From an uncultured Eubacteriales bacterium (GTDB lineage: Bacteria > Bacillota > Clostridia > Oscillospirales > Acutalibacteraceae), in contig CAKUME010000019.1 of NCBI GenBank assembly GCA_934667575.1, forward strand, positions 1 through 10,919: DNA of 10,919 bases, in the 5' to 3' direction. Position numbers and translations under genes: made by a program. This document shows, piece after piece, positions 5,301 to 10,919 of the stretch (the stretch's first letter is position 1; every line of letters begins with the position of its first letter). The notes under the pieces were generated by a model. The model was not told where the DNA came from, did not search any database, and saw only the letters and a list, made by a program, of their open reading frames with translations.

Positions 5301-6950
5301 ATGGATCAATCAAGCATTACGCTCCATCTGACGCATTCGCTCTATAAACAGCTGCCGGGTCGCCCGGTGGAATCGGAAGAAATTTCGCACATTCATGCGC
5401 TGCGCGGCGAAACCGTGTCGGTGCAGGTGATTGCCGCCATGACGGGCGCCGGGCGCGTGCAGGTGGATGCCGAGGTGCAGTCGCCGCTGCCGTTCCGCCT
5501 GCGCCGGGTGATGACGGTGCCGGTGCGTCTGGCTGCCTATCCCGATTCCCACGACGACGGCTATCTGTCGGTGGAGCCGGGGCTTTATCCCGACCTGCTG
5601 GCCGATTACGCACCCGGCAGCCGGTGCTGGGTCACCCGGCTGGAGCCGCTGAATTTCTGGATCGAGTTCACCGTTCCGGCTTCGCAGCCGGCGGGGGATT
5701 ACCCCATGGTGTTCCGCCTGCACGGCGATGAATCCGATGCCGCGCAGGAAATTCGGCTCACGGTCACGGTGCTTGCGGCCGAGCTGCCGCCGCAAACGCT
5801 CAAGTGCACCCAGTGGTTCCATAGCGACTGCCTCGCGGATTATTATCATGTGTCCGTGTTTTCGCCCGAGTATTGGCGCATCATCGAGAACTTTATGCGC
5901 GCGGCGGTGCAGAGCGGAACCAATATGATTCTCACCCCCATATTCACCCCGGCGCTCGACACCGCCGTGGGCAGTGAGCGCACCACGGTGCAGCTGGTGG
6001 ATGTGACGGTGAATGCGGACGGCACCTATGCGTTCGGCTTTGACCGGCTGCTGCAATGGGTGAACCTGGCGCACCGCGTGGGCATCACCGACTTTGAAAT
6101 GGCGCACCTGTTCACACAGTGGGGGGCCAAATTCTGCCCGAAAATCATGGCGCACACCCCGCAGGGCGACCGCCGCATCTTTGGCTGGGCGGACGATGCC
6201 GACGGCGACCGCTATGTGACGTTTTTGCGCGCGTTTTTGCCTGCGCTCACGGCCAAGCTGCGCGAATGGGGCATTGCGGCGCACTGCACGTTCCACATTT
6301 CGGACGAGCCGTCGGCCGAGGCGCTGCCGCACTATCTCAAGTTGCGCGAAATTGTGCTGCCGCTGATTCCGGGCTTCCGCGTGATGGATGCGCTGTCGCA
6401 TTACGGTTTCTACGAGCAGGGCGCGGTCGACATTCCGGTGGCGGCGCTGGATGCCGCGCAGCCGTTTGTGGACCATCATGTGGAGCCGCTGTGGGTCTAC
6501 TACTGCTGCGGCCAAGGCCAGTCGCACGAAAGCAACCGCTTCATCGCCATGCCGTCGGTGCGCAACCGCGTGCTCGGGTTCCAGATGTATCTCGAAGGTG
6601 TGTCGGGCTTTTTGCACTGGGGCTTCAATTACTATAACGACTGCTGCTCCGCGCACCACATCGATCCGTTCCTCACCGCCGACGGCGACAGCGCCTATCC
6701 GGCGGGCGACCCGTTCCTGATTTATCCGGGCGAGGGCGGAGTGCCGCTGGGATCCATTCGCCAGATGGTGTTTGCCGAGGCGATTCAGGATCAGCGCGCG
6801 TGCCGGCTGCTGGAGCAAAAAATTGGCCGCGACCGCGTGTGCGAAATGATTCGCAGCGCCGGCATCCGCGGTTTCCTCGATTATCCGATGGATGCCGCAG
6901 CGCTGCTCGCGCTGCGCGGTGAAATCAACGCGGCGATTGCCCGCGCCTGA
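5301..6950 (+). CDS. DUF4091 / GH123-type glycoside hydrolase, cytoplasmic
   Basis: This 549-residue protein has an N-terminal beta-rich region (about 1-165, ending in the AGDYPMVFRL strand) and a TIM-barrel-like catalytic region (about 190-500). The motif HISDEPS carries Asp335-Glu336, matching the Asp-Glu catalytic pair of GH123 beta-N-acetylgalactosaminidases, which use the substrate's acetamido group. Later landmarks are FLHWGFNYYND (near 437-447) and YPGEGG before a PLGSIRQ segment, both usual in DUF4091 proteins. No signal peptide is present, so it would act in the cytoplasm on imported oligosaccharides; GH123 enzymes studied so far are mostly exported. The ATG at 5301 follows AAAGGA (5285-5290) by ten bases; the frame is open back to 5229 but that would run through the leader hairpin. 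N-acetylgalactosaminide specificity is only suggested, as many DUF4091 proteins are uncharacterised. Confidence 0.84.
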   Translation: MDQSSITLHLTHSLYKQLPGRPVESEEISHIHALRGETVSVQVIAAMTGAGRVQVDAEVQSPLPFRLRRVMTVPVRLAAYPDSHDDGYLSVEPGLYPDLLADYAPGSRCWVTRLEPLNFWIEFTVPASQPAGDYPMVFRLHGDESDAAQEIRLTVTVLAAELPPQTLKCTQWFHSDCLADYYHVSVFSPEYWRIIENFMRAAVQSGTNMILTPIFTPALDTAVGSERTTVQLVDVTVNADGTYAFGFDRLLQWVNLAHRVGITDFEMAHLFTQWGAKFCPKIMAHTPQGDRRIFGWADDADGDRYVTFLRAFLPALTAKLREWGIAAHCTFHISDEPSAEALPHYLKLREIVLPLIPGFRVMDALSHYGFYEQGAVDIPVAALDAAQPFVDHHVEPLWVYYCCGQGQSHESNRFIAMPSVRNRVLGFQMYLEGVSGFLHWGFNYYNDCCSAHHIDPFLTADGDSAYPAGDPFLIYPGEGGVPLGSIRQMVFAEAIQDQRACRLLEQKIGRDRVCEMIRSAGIRGFLDYPMDAAALLALRGEINAAIARA

Positions 6951-6960
6951 TTCCGCCCGC

Positions 6961-6985
6961 GCCGCGTCCGGGTTCGGGGCGCGGC
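6961..6985 (+). other. GC-rich hairpin between stop codon and terminator
   Basis: GCCGCGTCC (6961-6969) can pair with GGGCGCGGC (6977-6985), nine pairs including one T-G wobble, around a seven-base loop. No T tract follows, so it is not a terminator by itself. It lies ten bases after the glycoside hydrolase stop and may only reflect the high GC content or protect the mRNA 3' end. Confidence 0.4.
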
Positions 6986-7000
6986 CCCAAACGCGCGAAC

Positions 7001-7058
7001 ACAAAACAAAACCGCATCTGCCAAACGGAGGCTGTGCCTCGGGCAGATGCGGTTTTTT
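7001..7058. terminator. Strong bidirectional intrinsic terminator
   Basis: ACCGCATCTGCC (7011-7022) pairs perfectly with GGCAGATGCGGT (7042-7053), extended by A-T pairs (7008-7010 with 7054-7056). Within the loop GAGGC/GCCTC (7028-7032 with 7036-7040) forms a second stem. On the + strand six T residues follow (7053-7058). On the - strand the mirrored A-rich stretch 7001-7010 gives a T-rich tail. It separates the convergent glycoside hydrolase and ATP-grasp genes and can serve both. Confidence 0.93.
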
Positions 7059-7075
7059 GCGTGATGCGGCCGCGC

Positions 7076-8104
7076 TCAGTATTTTTTCACACGATCCACT
7101 TCGTCGCCGATAATGTCCCGAATTTCTTGGAGATGGCCGGTGCGTTTGCCGGTGAGCCGGTAAAATTGCAGCAGCCCGTAGCCGGGGTATTCATTGCCCT
7201 CCACAATGAGTGGGCCGTTCACCGAAAACGCCACGTCCCAGCCCACATAGCGCACCTGCGGCACCTCGAGCGCCGCGCGCAGGCACATTTGAATCGCCTC
7301 GTCCATGTGCGGCAGCACCACCTCCGAAAACTTTTTGCCGGTGAGCGGGTGGCGGTCGTAAACATTTCCAAAGTCGTCCACCACATTGCTGTCGATGCGG
7401 CCGTCGGGGCCAATGCTGCAATATACGTCGTCGGTGCAGCCGATCACGTTTTTCTCGTCCTGATTCATGCGCAGCGCCGTGCGCAGCAGATGAGCCTGAT
7501 GATCCTTCACGAGCGTGACAATGCGCAGCGAGCACACCACGTTCGGGTTGAGCTCGTTCACCTCCGCGCACTGCACAATGCCCTCCTCGAGCAGATACTG
7601 CCCGTTTTGGAGCAGCTGCTGCCGGAACGCCGCGGCGTCGGGTACCTCGGCCGACACCACGCGCGTCACGCCGTGGCCGCCTTCGCCCACCGGGTCTTTG
7701 GCAAACACAACGGGATGGCGCTGCAAAAACGACGCCACGTCCGCATCGGTGCAGCGCAGCAGGTTCAGGTCTTCGCGCCGCAAATAGTCGTGGAACAGGC
7801 GGCTGAAAATCAGCTTGTTATGAAAAATGCCGATATACTGCTGATCGTTCAGATAATGCAGAATGTTGTAAAACGAGCGCGCCGTGACGAACGTGCGCTT
7901 TTCGGCGGGGGTGATCTGCGCAAAATTGCCGCGAAAATAGTCGGTGTAGCCGGTGCCGTAGCGCAGGTAGCTCCCGAACATATCGAGCAGAATGAGCGCC
8001 GTTGGGCGGTGCGTTTCGGCCTGAATCACTGCGAGGGTCTTTTTCATTCGCGCATAATCAATGCTTTTAAATTTTTTGAGCATTCGCCTGGTGCCGCTTT
8101 TCAT
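7076..8104 (-). CDS. Sugar-transfer-associated ATP-grasp domain protein
   Basis: This 342-residue cytoplasmic protein shows ATP-grasp landmarks in order: the nucleotide-binding lysine in VVFAKDP (Lys136), the glycine-rich loop GEGGHG (140-145), the hinge acids in YLLEEG (Glu173/Glu174), SLRIVT (192-197), and the C-terminal metal-binding part VGWDVAF (287-293) and VEGNEYPG (301-308). The WDVA and EGN motifs fit the 'sugar-transfer associated' ATP-grasp family (ATPgrasp_ST), often found in capsule or cell-surface polymer clusters. ATP-grasp enzymes join a carboxylate to an amine or thiol through an acyl phosphate; the substrates of this family are unknown. No polysaccharide genes are visible nearby, so it stands as a lone gene. 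The start at 8104 follows a GGGGGA site by eight bases; Met8 is a weaker alternative. It has its own promoter and shares a terminator with the convergent gene. Confidence 0.85.
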   Translation of the reverse strand: MKSGTRRMLKKFKSIDYARMKKTLAVIQAETHRPTALILLDMFGSYLRYGTGYTDYFRGNFAQITPAEKRTFVTARSFYNILHYLNDQQYIGIFHNKLIFSRLFHDYLRREDLNLLRCTDADVASFLQRHPVVFAKDPVGEGGHGVTRVVSAEVPDAAAFRQQLLQNGQYLLEEGIVQCAEVNELNPNVVCSLRIVTLVKDHQAHLLRTALRMNQDEKNVIGCTDDVYCSIGPDGRIDSNVVDDFGNVYDRHPLTGKKFSEVVLPHMDEAIQMCLRAALEVPQVRYVGWDVAFSVNGPLIVEGNEYPGYGLLQFYRLTGKRTGHLQEIRDIIGDEVDRVKKY

Positions 8105-8148
8105 AACATCATTCCCCCACAGCCGGTTGCCGGATGAATATATATTTT

Positions 8149-8177
8149 ATTTTATTTCGGTTCGTTGGAATTGTCAA
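8149..8177 (-). promoter_or_regulatory. Promoter of the ATP-grasp gene
   Basis: Read on the minus strand, a perfect -35 box TTGACA (8177-8172) and a -10 box TAAAAT (8154-8149) are 17 bases apart. Transcription would begin near 8142, giving an untranslated leader of about 38 bases before the start codon at 8104. Confidence 0.82.
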
Positions 8178-8371
8178 GAAGAATCGGTGAAATATTGATG
8201 AAAAACGCGGCCGCCCGGTGCGCAGGACGTGCGTTTGCTTCCGGTATTTCCGGATTTTGAAAATATCATATATTTGCGCCATTTTCTTCCTGCCGTGATT
8301 TTCTGCGGTGCGCGCCGTGCAATATTATAGTATAAACATTCAGCGGCGGGATATGAGCGGCGCGGCAGGGC
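8178..8371. other. AT-rich divergent intergenic region with short inverted repeats
   Basis: No gene is supported between the ATP-grasp promoter and the potassium-operon promoter. Two small symmetric elements are visible: TCCGG/CCGGA (8240-8244 with 8250-8254) and AAATAT/ATATTT around CAT (8261-8275). Either could be an operator, but neither lies at a standard distance from the promoters found. A stretch at 8323-8336 contains -10-like hexamers on both strands without a convincing -35 box. Confidence 0.4.
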
Positions 8372-8400
8372 TTGCATGTGCCTGCAAAATATGCTATAAT
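8372..8400 (+). promoter_or_regulatory. Near-consensus promoter of the potassium-uptake operon
   Basis: A -35 box TTGCAT (8372-8377) and a perfect -10 box TATAAT (8395-8400) have a 17-base spacer. Transcription would begin near 8407, giving a leader of about 49 bases. That is too short to hold a ydaO-type c-di-AMP riboswitch, which controls potassium transporter genes in some Firmicutes. Confidence 0.87.
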
Positions 8401-8413
8401 AACAAAAAACGGA

Positions 8414-8440
8414 TTTTCGGTGCATATTTTTCGCCGAAAA
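8414..8440 (+). promoter_or_regulatory. Leader hairpin just upstream of the ribosome binding site
   Basis: TTTTCGGTG (8414-8422) pairs with CGCCGAAAA (8432-8440), nine pairs with one T-G wobble, around a nine-base loop ending in five T residues. The AAGGAGG ribosome binding site begins at the next base (8441), so the stem leaves it exposed but adjacent. It may affect mRNA stability or translation of the potassium operon; any role is inference. Confidence 0.5.
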
Positions 8441-8455
8441 AAGGAGGAAATTCCG

Positions 8456-8845
8456 ATGTATCCCAGAGTGTGGGTCATCCCGCTGGCGGTGGTGGTGCTC
8501 GCAGGCGTGTGCTCCGTTTGGCGAAACCGGCGAATGCCGTGGGCGTCGGTGGCCGCGCTGCTGTGCGACGTTTATTTTTTTGTGCTGCTTGCAACGGTCA
8601 CCACGCGCCAGAGCCAGCTGCGGCGCTATGATTTGGCCATGTCCGCCGCGCCGGCGCAGTCGCCCAAGCTGTTTGATGCGCTGCTCCGGTTCGTGGCGGG
8701 CACCGCATCGCCGGACGAAGCGCTGCTCGAGCGGCTCTATCCGCCGCTGCGCGGGCTGCTGATCGCAGCCGTTGCGCTCACGGCGGTGGTGGCGGTGCTG
8801 GAATGCATCCGAATGTTTCGCCCGCCGCGCGCACTGCGGCGGTAA
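8456..8845 (+). CDS. Small three-helix membrane protein of unknown function, first gene of the ktr operon
   Basis: I do not recognise this 129-residue protein. Three hydrophobic helices are visible: about 5-22, 28-48 and 98-118. A short RNRR turn separates the first two, and the C terminus ends in RPPRALRR, which by the positive-inside rule suggests an outside N terminus and inside C terminus. The loop at 50-97 is soluble and mixed in charge (RQSQLRRYD, then SPDEALLERLYPPL). The start is well fixed: AAGGAGG at 8441-8447 lies eight bases before the ATG, and a good promoter lies upstream. It ends 31 bases before the potassium channel gene, so it is almost surely co-transcribed with it. An accessory role in potassium uptake is possible from position alone. 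Confidence 0.78.
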   Translation: MYPRVWVIPLAVVVLAGVCSVWRNRRMPWASVAALLCDVYFFVLLATVTTRQSQLRRYDLAMSAAPAQSPKLFDALLRFVAGTASPDEALLERLYPPLRGLLIAAVALTAVVAVLECIRMFRPPRALRR

Positions 8846-8876
8846 TGTTGGAAAACGCAGAGAGGAACGGTCGTTC

Positions 8877-10223
8877 ATGATCAAAAAACAAAGGCGCGGC
8901 GTTTCGGTCATGCAGGTGATTGCCATCGGCTTTTTCCTGCTGATTCTGGCGGGCACGGCGCTGCTGTGTTTGCCCGTTTCGTCGCGGGCGCGGCGCTTCA
9001 CGCCCATTTCCAATGCGGCGTTCACCGCCACCTCGGCGGTTTGCGTGACCGGGCTGGTGGTGGTGGACACCGGCTCCTATTGGTCGGCGTTTGGTCAGGC
9101 GGTGATCCTTTGCCTGATTCAAATCGGCGGGCTGGGTTTTATGACCATTGCCACGCAGTTTTATCTGCTCATGCGCCGCAAGATCGGTCTGCGCGCGCGG
9201 GAAACGCTGAGCGAGAGCATCAGCAGCACCCAGCTCGGCGGCGTGGTGCGCCTGTCGCAAAAAATCGTGGCCGGCACTGCGCTGATCGAGGGGGCGGGCG
9301 CGGTGCTGCTCGCGCTGCGCTTTTGCCCGCAGTTCGGTTTGGGGCGCGGGCTGTGGTTTGCGGTGTTCCATTCGGTTTCGGCGTTTTGCAACGCGGGGTT
9401 CGACCTGCTCGGCGGTGTGTTTGAGCCGTATTGCTCATTTGTGCACTATGCCGCCGATCCGCTCGTGATCCTCACGCTGTCGGCGCTGATTATCGTGGGC
9501 GGCATCGGCTTTGTGGTGTGGGACGATGTGACGCGCTTTGGGCTGCACTGGAAGCGCTACCACCTGCACAGCAAGCTCGTGCTGGTCACCTCGGCGCTGC
9601 TGCTGGGCGGCGGCACGCTGCTTTTTTGGCTGCTGGAGCGCAGCGCCACCTCGGCGGGCATGCACGCGGGCGGGCAGCTGCTTGCGGCGCTGTTCGACGC
9701 GGTCACGCCGCGCACCGCCGGGTTCAACGCGGTGCCCACCGATCAGCTGTCGAACGGCGGCAAGCTGCTCACGATCATGCTCATGCATGTGGGCGGCAGC
9801 CCCGGCTCCACGGCGGGCGGTGTCAAAACCACCACATGGGCGGTGCTCGTGCTCTATGCCGTGTCCTATGTGAAAAACCGGCCCAGCTTCGGCGTGTTCG
9901 GCCGTCGGCTGGATCCCGCCTGCCTGCACCGGGCGAGCGTGGTGCTGGCGCTGAATTTGCTGCTGCCGCTGTTCGCGTCGATGCTCATCGCCGGGCTGGA
10001 GCCCATTCCGCTCACCGATGTGCTGTTCGAAGCGTTTTCGGCCATCGGCACGGTGGGCATGACCACCGGCATCACGCGGGCACTCGGCCCGGTTTCCCGC
10101 GCCGCGCTGATGCTGCTGATGTATTTGGGTCGCGTGGGCAGTGTGTCGTTCGCGTTTGCGCTGGCCGAGCGCAAGGCCCCGCCGCGTGTCACCAATCCGG
10201 TGGAGCAGATCACCATCGGCTGA
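8877..10223 (+). CDS. ktrB: KtrB-type (TrkH family) potassium channel subunit
   Basis: This 448-residue integral membrane protein has the four M1-P-M2 repeats of the superfamily of K+ transporters. The selectivity-filter segments are TSAVCVTG (filter Gly59), AFCNAG (Gly174), TPRTAG (Gly282) and IGTVG (Gly394). The flexible intramembrane segment GGSPGSTAGG (306-315), which gates KtrB, is intact, as is the M4 arginine in YLGRVGS (Arg419). The length fits KtrB (about 450) better than E. coli TrkH (about 480). KtrB forms a dimer that carries K+ across the cytoplasmic membrane, often coupled to Na+, and is gated by a KtrA ring. The ATG at 8877 follows an AGAGGA site and the basic MIKKQRRG stretch. 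The ktrA gene follows 40 bases downstream. Function is secure; ion coupling is not shown. Confidence 0.95.
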   Translation: MIKKQRRGVSVMQVIAIGFFLLILAGTALLCLPVSSRARRFTPISNAAFTATSAVCVTGLVVVDTGSYWSAFGQAVILCLIQIGGLGFMTIATQFYLLMRRKIGLRARETLSESISSTQLGGVVRLSQKIVAGTALIEGAGAVLLALRFCPQFGLGRGLWFAVFHSVSAFCNAGFDLLGGVFEPYCSFVHYAADPLVILTLSALIIVGGIGFVVWDDVTRFGLHWKRYHLHSKLVLVTSALLLGGGTLLFWLLERSATSAGMHAGGQLLAALFDAVTPRTAGFNAVPTDQLSNGGKLLTIMLMHVGGSPGSTAGGVKTTTWAVLVLYAVSYVKNRPSFGVFGRRLDPACLHRASVVLALNLLLPLFASMLIAGLEPIPLTDVLFEAFSAIGTVGMTTGITRALGPVSRAALMLLMYLGRVGSVSFAFALAERKAPPRVTNPVEQITIG

Positions 10224-10248
10224 CGGAAGAATTACAAAAAGATCGCAT

Positions 10249-10253
10249 GGAGG
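10249..10253 (+). promoter_or_regulatory. Ribosome binding site fixing the ktrA start at 10264
   Basis: GGAGG ends ten bases before the ATG at 10264. An in-frame ATG at 10255 lies just two bases after the site, too close to be used. The RCK Rossmann strand (KSLLIIGAGRFG) begins right after 10264. Confidence 0.8.
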
Positions 10254-10263
10254 AATGCAAGCA

Positions 10264-10914
10264 ATGAAATCGCTGCTGATTATTGGCGCGGGGCGGTTTG
10301 GCGCGCTGCTGTGCCGCAATTTGTCCGGTTTGGGCAACGAAGTGATGGTGGTGGACGACGACGAGCGCAAGCTCACCGATCTGCTCGACTGCGTGGTGGA
10401 GGCCAAAATTGGCGACTGCACCCGCACCGACGTGCTGCGGTCGCTGGGGCCGGAGCATTTTGACGCATGCATTGTGTGCGTGACCGACGCGTTCCAGAGC
10501 AGCCTGGAAATTACCAGTCAGCTGCACGAAATGGGCGCCAAAAAGGTCATCAGCCTGGCGTCCACCGGCATTCAGGCCAAATTTTTGCGCACCAACGGCG
10601 CCGACGAGGTTATCTATCCCGAGCGCGACATGGCCAATCGGCTCGCGATGAGCATCAGCTACAATACCGTGTTTGATTTTATTCAGCTGTCGGACGAATA
10701 TTCCATTTTTGAGATCGTACCGCTGCGCTCGTGGCTCGGGCGCAGCATTCGGGCGGTGAACGTGCGCGCGCACTACGGCATCAGCATTTTGGGCGTGAAA
10801 AAAGACGGCAAGGTCACCATGCCCGGCCCGGACTATGTGTTCAGCGAAGCGGAGCACCTGATCGTGATGGGCCGCACCGACATCATTCACGAGCTGGTTG
10901 GCAAGAACGAATGA
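10264..10914 (+). CDS. ktrA: KtrA-type RCK regulatory subunit of potassium uptake
   Basis: This 216-residue cytoplasmic protein has one RCK unit. The N-terminal TrkA-N Rossmann domain carries GAGRFG (8-13) and the acidic end of strand 2 in VVDDDE (Asp31-Asp33), where the nucleotide ribose binds. The C-terminal TrkA-C lobe spans about 135-212. Its size matches KtrA of Bacillus (about 220) rather than the doubled TrkA of E. coli (about 458). KtrA proteins form octameric rings that gate KtrB: ATP favours opening and ADP closing, and in many Firmicutes c-di-AMP bound to the C-terminal lobe inhibits them. Whether this one binds c-di-AMP cannot be read safely from the sequence. It follows ktrB by 40 bases in the same operon. 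Only five bases remain after the stop, so any further genes or terminator lie outside. Confidence 0.94.
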   Translation: MKSLLIIGAGRFGALLCRNLSGLGNEVMVVDDDERKLTDLLDCVVEAKIGDCTRTDVLRSLGPEHFDACIVCVTDAFQSSLEITSQLHEMGAKKVISLASTGIQAKFLRTNGADEVIYPERDMANRLAMSISYNTVFDFIQLSDEYSIFEIVPLRSWLGRSIRAVNVRAHYGISILGVKKDGKVTMPGPDYVFSEAEHLIVMGRTDIIHELVGKNE

Positions 10915-10919
10915 GCCCG

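Noticed and set aside
5218..5331. Possible 37-codon leader peptide (ATG at 5218) overlapping the attenuator of the glycoside hydrolase gene
   Set aside because: No ribosome binding site precedes it and there is no run of one regulatory amino acid, so leader-peptide attenuation is not supported.
5310..7004. 564-codon open frame on the minus strand covering the whole glycoside hydrolase gene
   Set aside because: Longer than the real gene, but a compositional shadow. The + strand has the HISDEPS motif, ribosome binding site and promoter; the minus product has no recognisable domain.
7034..8137. 367-codon + strand open frame opposite the ATP-grasp gene
   Set aside because: It would run out of the terminator hairpin and its product is His/Val/Ala-rich without motifs. 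The minus strand has ordered ATP-grasp motifs plus a promoter and ribosome binding site.
8240..8258. TCCGG/CCGGA hairpin followed by TTTT as a terminator
   Set aside because: Only five pairs and four T residues, with no + strand gene upstream to terminate. Listed only as a small inverted repeat in the intergenic entry.
8401..8455. c-di-AMP (ydaO/yuaA) riboswitch before the potassium operon
   Set aside because: Looked for because such genes are often so controlled. The leader from the predicted start is only about 49 bases, far too short for that class.
8174..9070. 298-codon minus-strand open frame spanning the divergent gap, the small membrane gene and the start of ktrB
   Set aside because: It overlaps two supported + strand genes and a promoter, and its product is low-complexity in Arg, His and Gln with no domain.
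10247..10267. Six-codon minicistron overlapping the ktrA start codon (stop TGA within ATGA)
   Set aside because: It contains the ribosome binding site of ktrA itself and has no site of its own; most likely coincidence.

Overview
The window looks like a GC-rich, anaerobic member of the Firmicutes, probably class Clostridia. The pointers are strong GGAGG-type ribosome binding sites, sigma-A promoters with 17-base spacers in AT-rich gaps, and a fused FAD/BFD oxidoreductase next to a second flavoprotein and a DUF1667 protein, a set typical of anaerobic Firmicutes. A single-RCK KtrA-type potassium system also fits. This assignment is inferred from gene content and style only.

Region 1 (1-1833, + strand) is the end of a sugar-catabolic operon. 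It holds a ThuA-like protein, probably cut a few codons short at its 5' end by the window edge, followed by a Gfo/Idh/MocA oxidoreductase. Such pairs are known from the ThuA/ThuB type of disaccharide or polyol breakdown through 3-keto sugars.

Region 2 (1834-5131, + strand) is a three-gene redox operon. It encodes a GlpA-like FAD oxidoreductase with a C-terminal [2Fe-2S] BFD domain, a second two-Rossmann FAD/NAD(P) oxidoreductase, and a small cysteine-rich DUF1667 protein. It has its own promoter, and between promoter and first gene lies a strong intrinsic terminator in the leader, which points to transcription attenuation. No glycerol kinase and no GlpP regulator lies in the window.

Region 3 (5132-7058, + strand) is one gene for a cytoplasmic DUF4091/GH123-type glycoside hydrolase. 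Its promoter closely resembles that of region 2, and it too has a terminator in its leader, here with a visible competing pairing. A long bidirectional terminator closes the region.

Region 4 (7059-8177, - strand) is a single sugar-transfer-type ATP-grasp gene with its own promoter, convergent with region 3.

Region 5 (8178-10919, + strand) is a potassium-uptake operon: a 129-residue three-helix membrane protein of unknown function, a KtrB channel subunit and a KtrA regulatory subunit. It has a near-consensus promoter and a hairpin just upstream of the first ribosome binding site.

Regions 1-3 together look like a carbohydrate/polyol catabolic locus: glycan or amino-sugar hydrolysis, sugar oxidation or epimerisation, and a flavin/iron-sulfur electron route. 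Regions 4 and 5 seem unrelated to it. I saw no rRNA, tRNA, CRISPR array, insertion sequence or phage gene.
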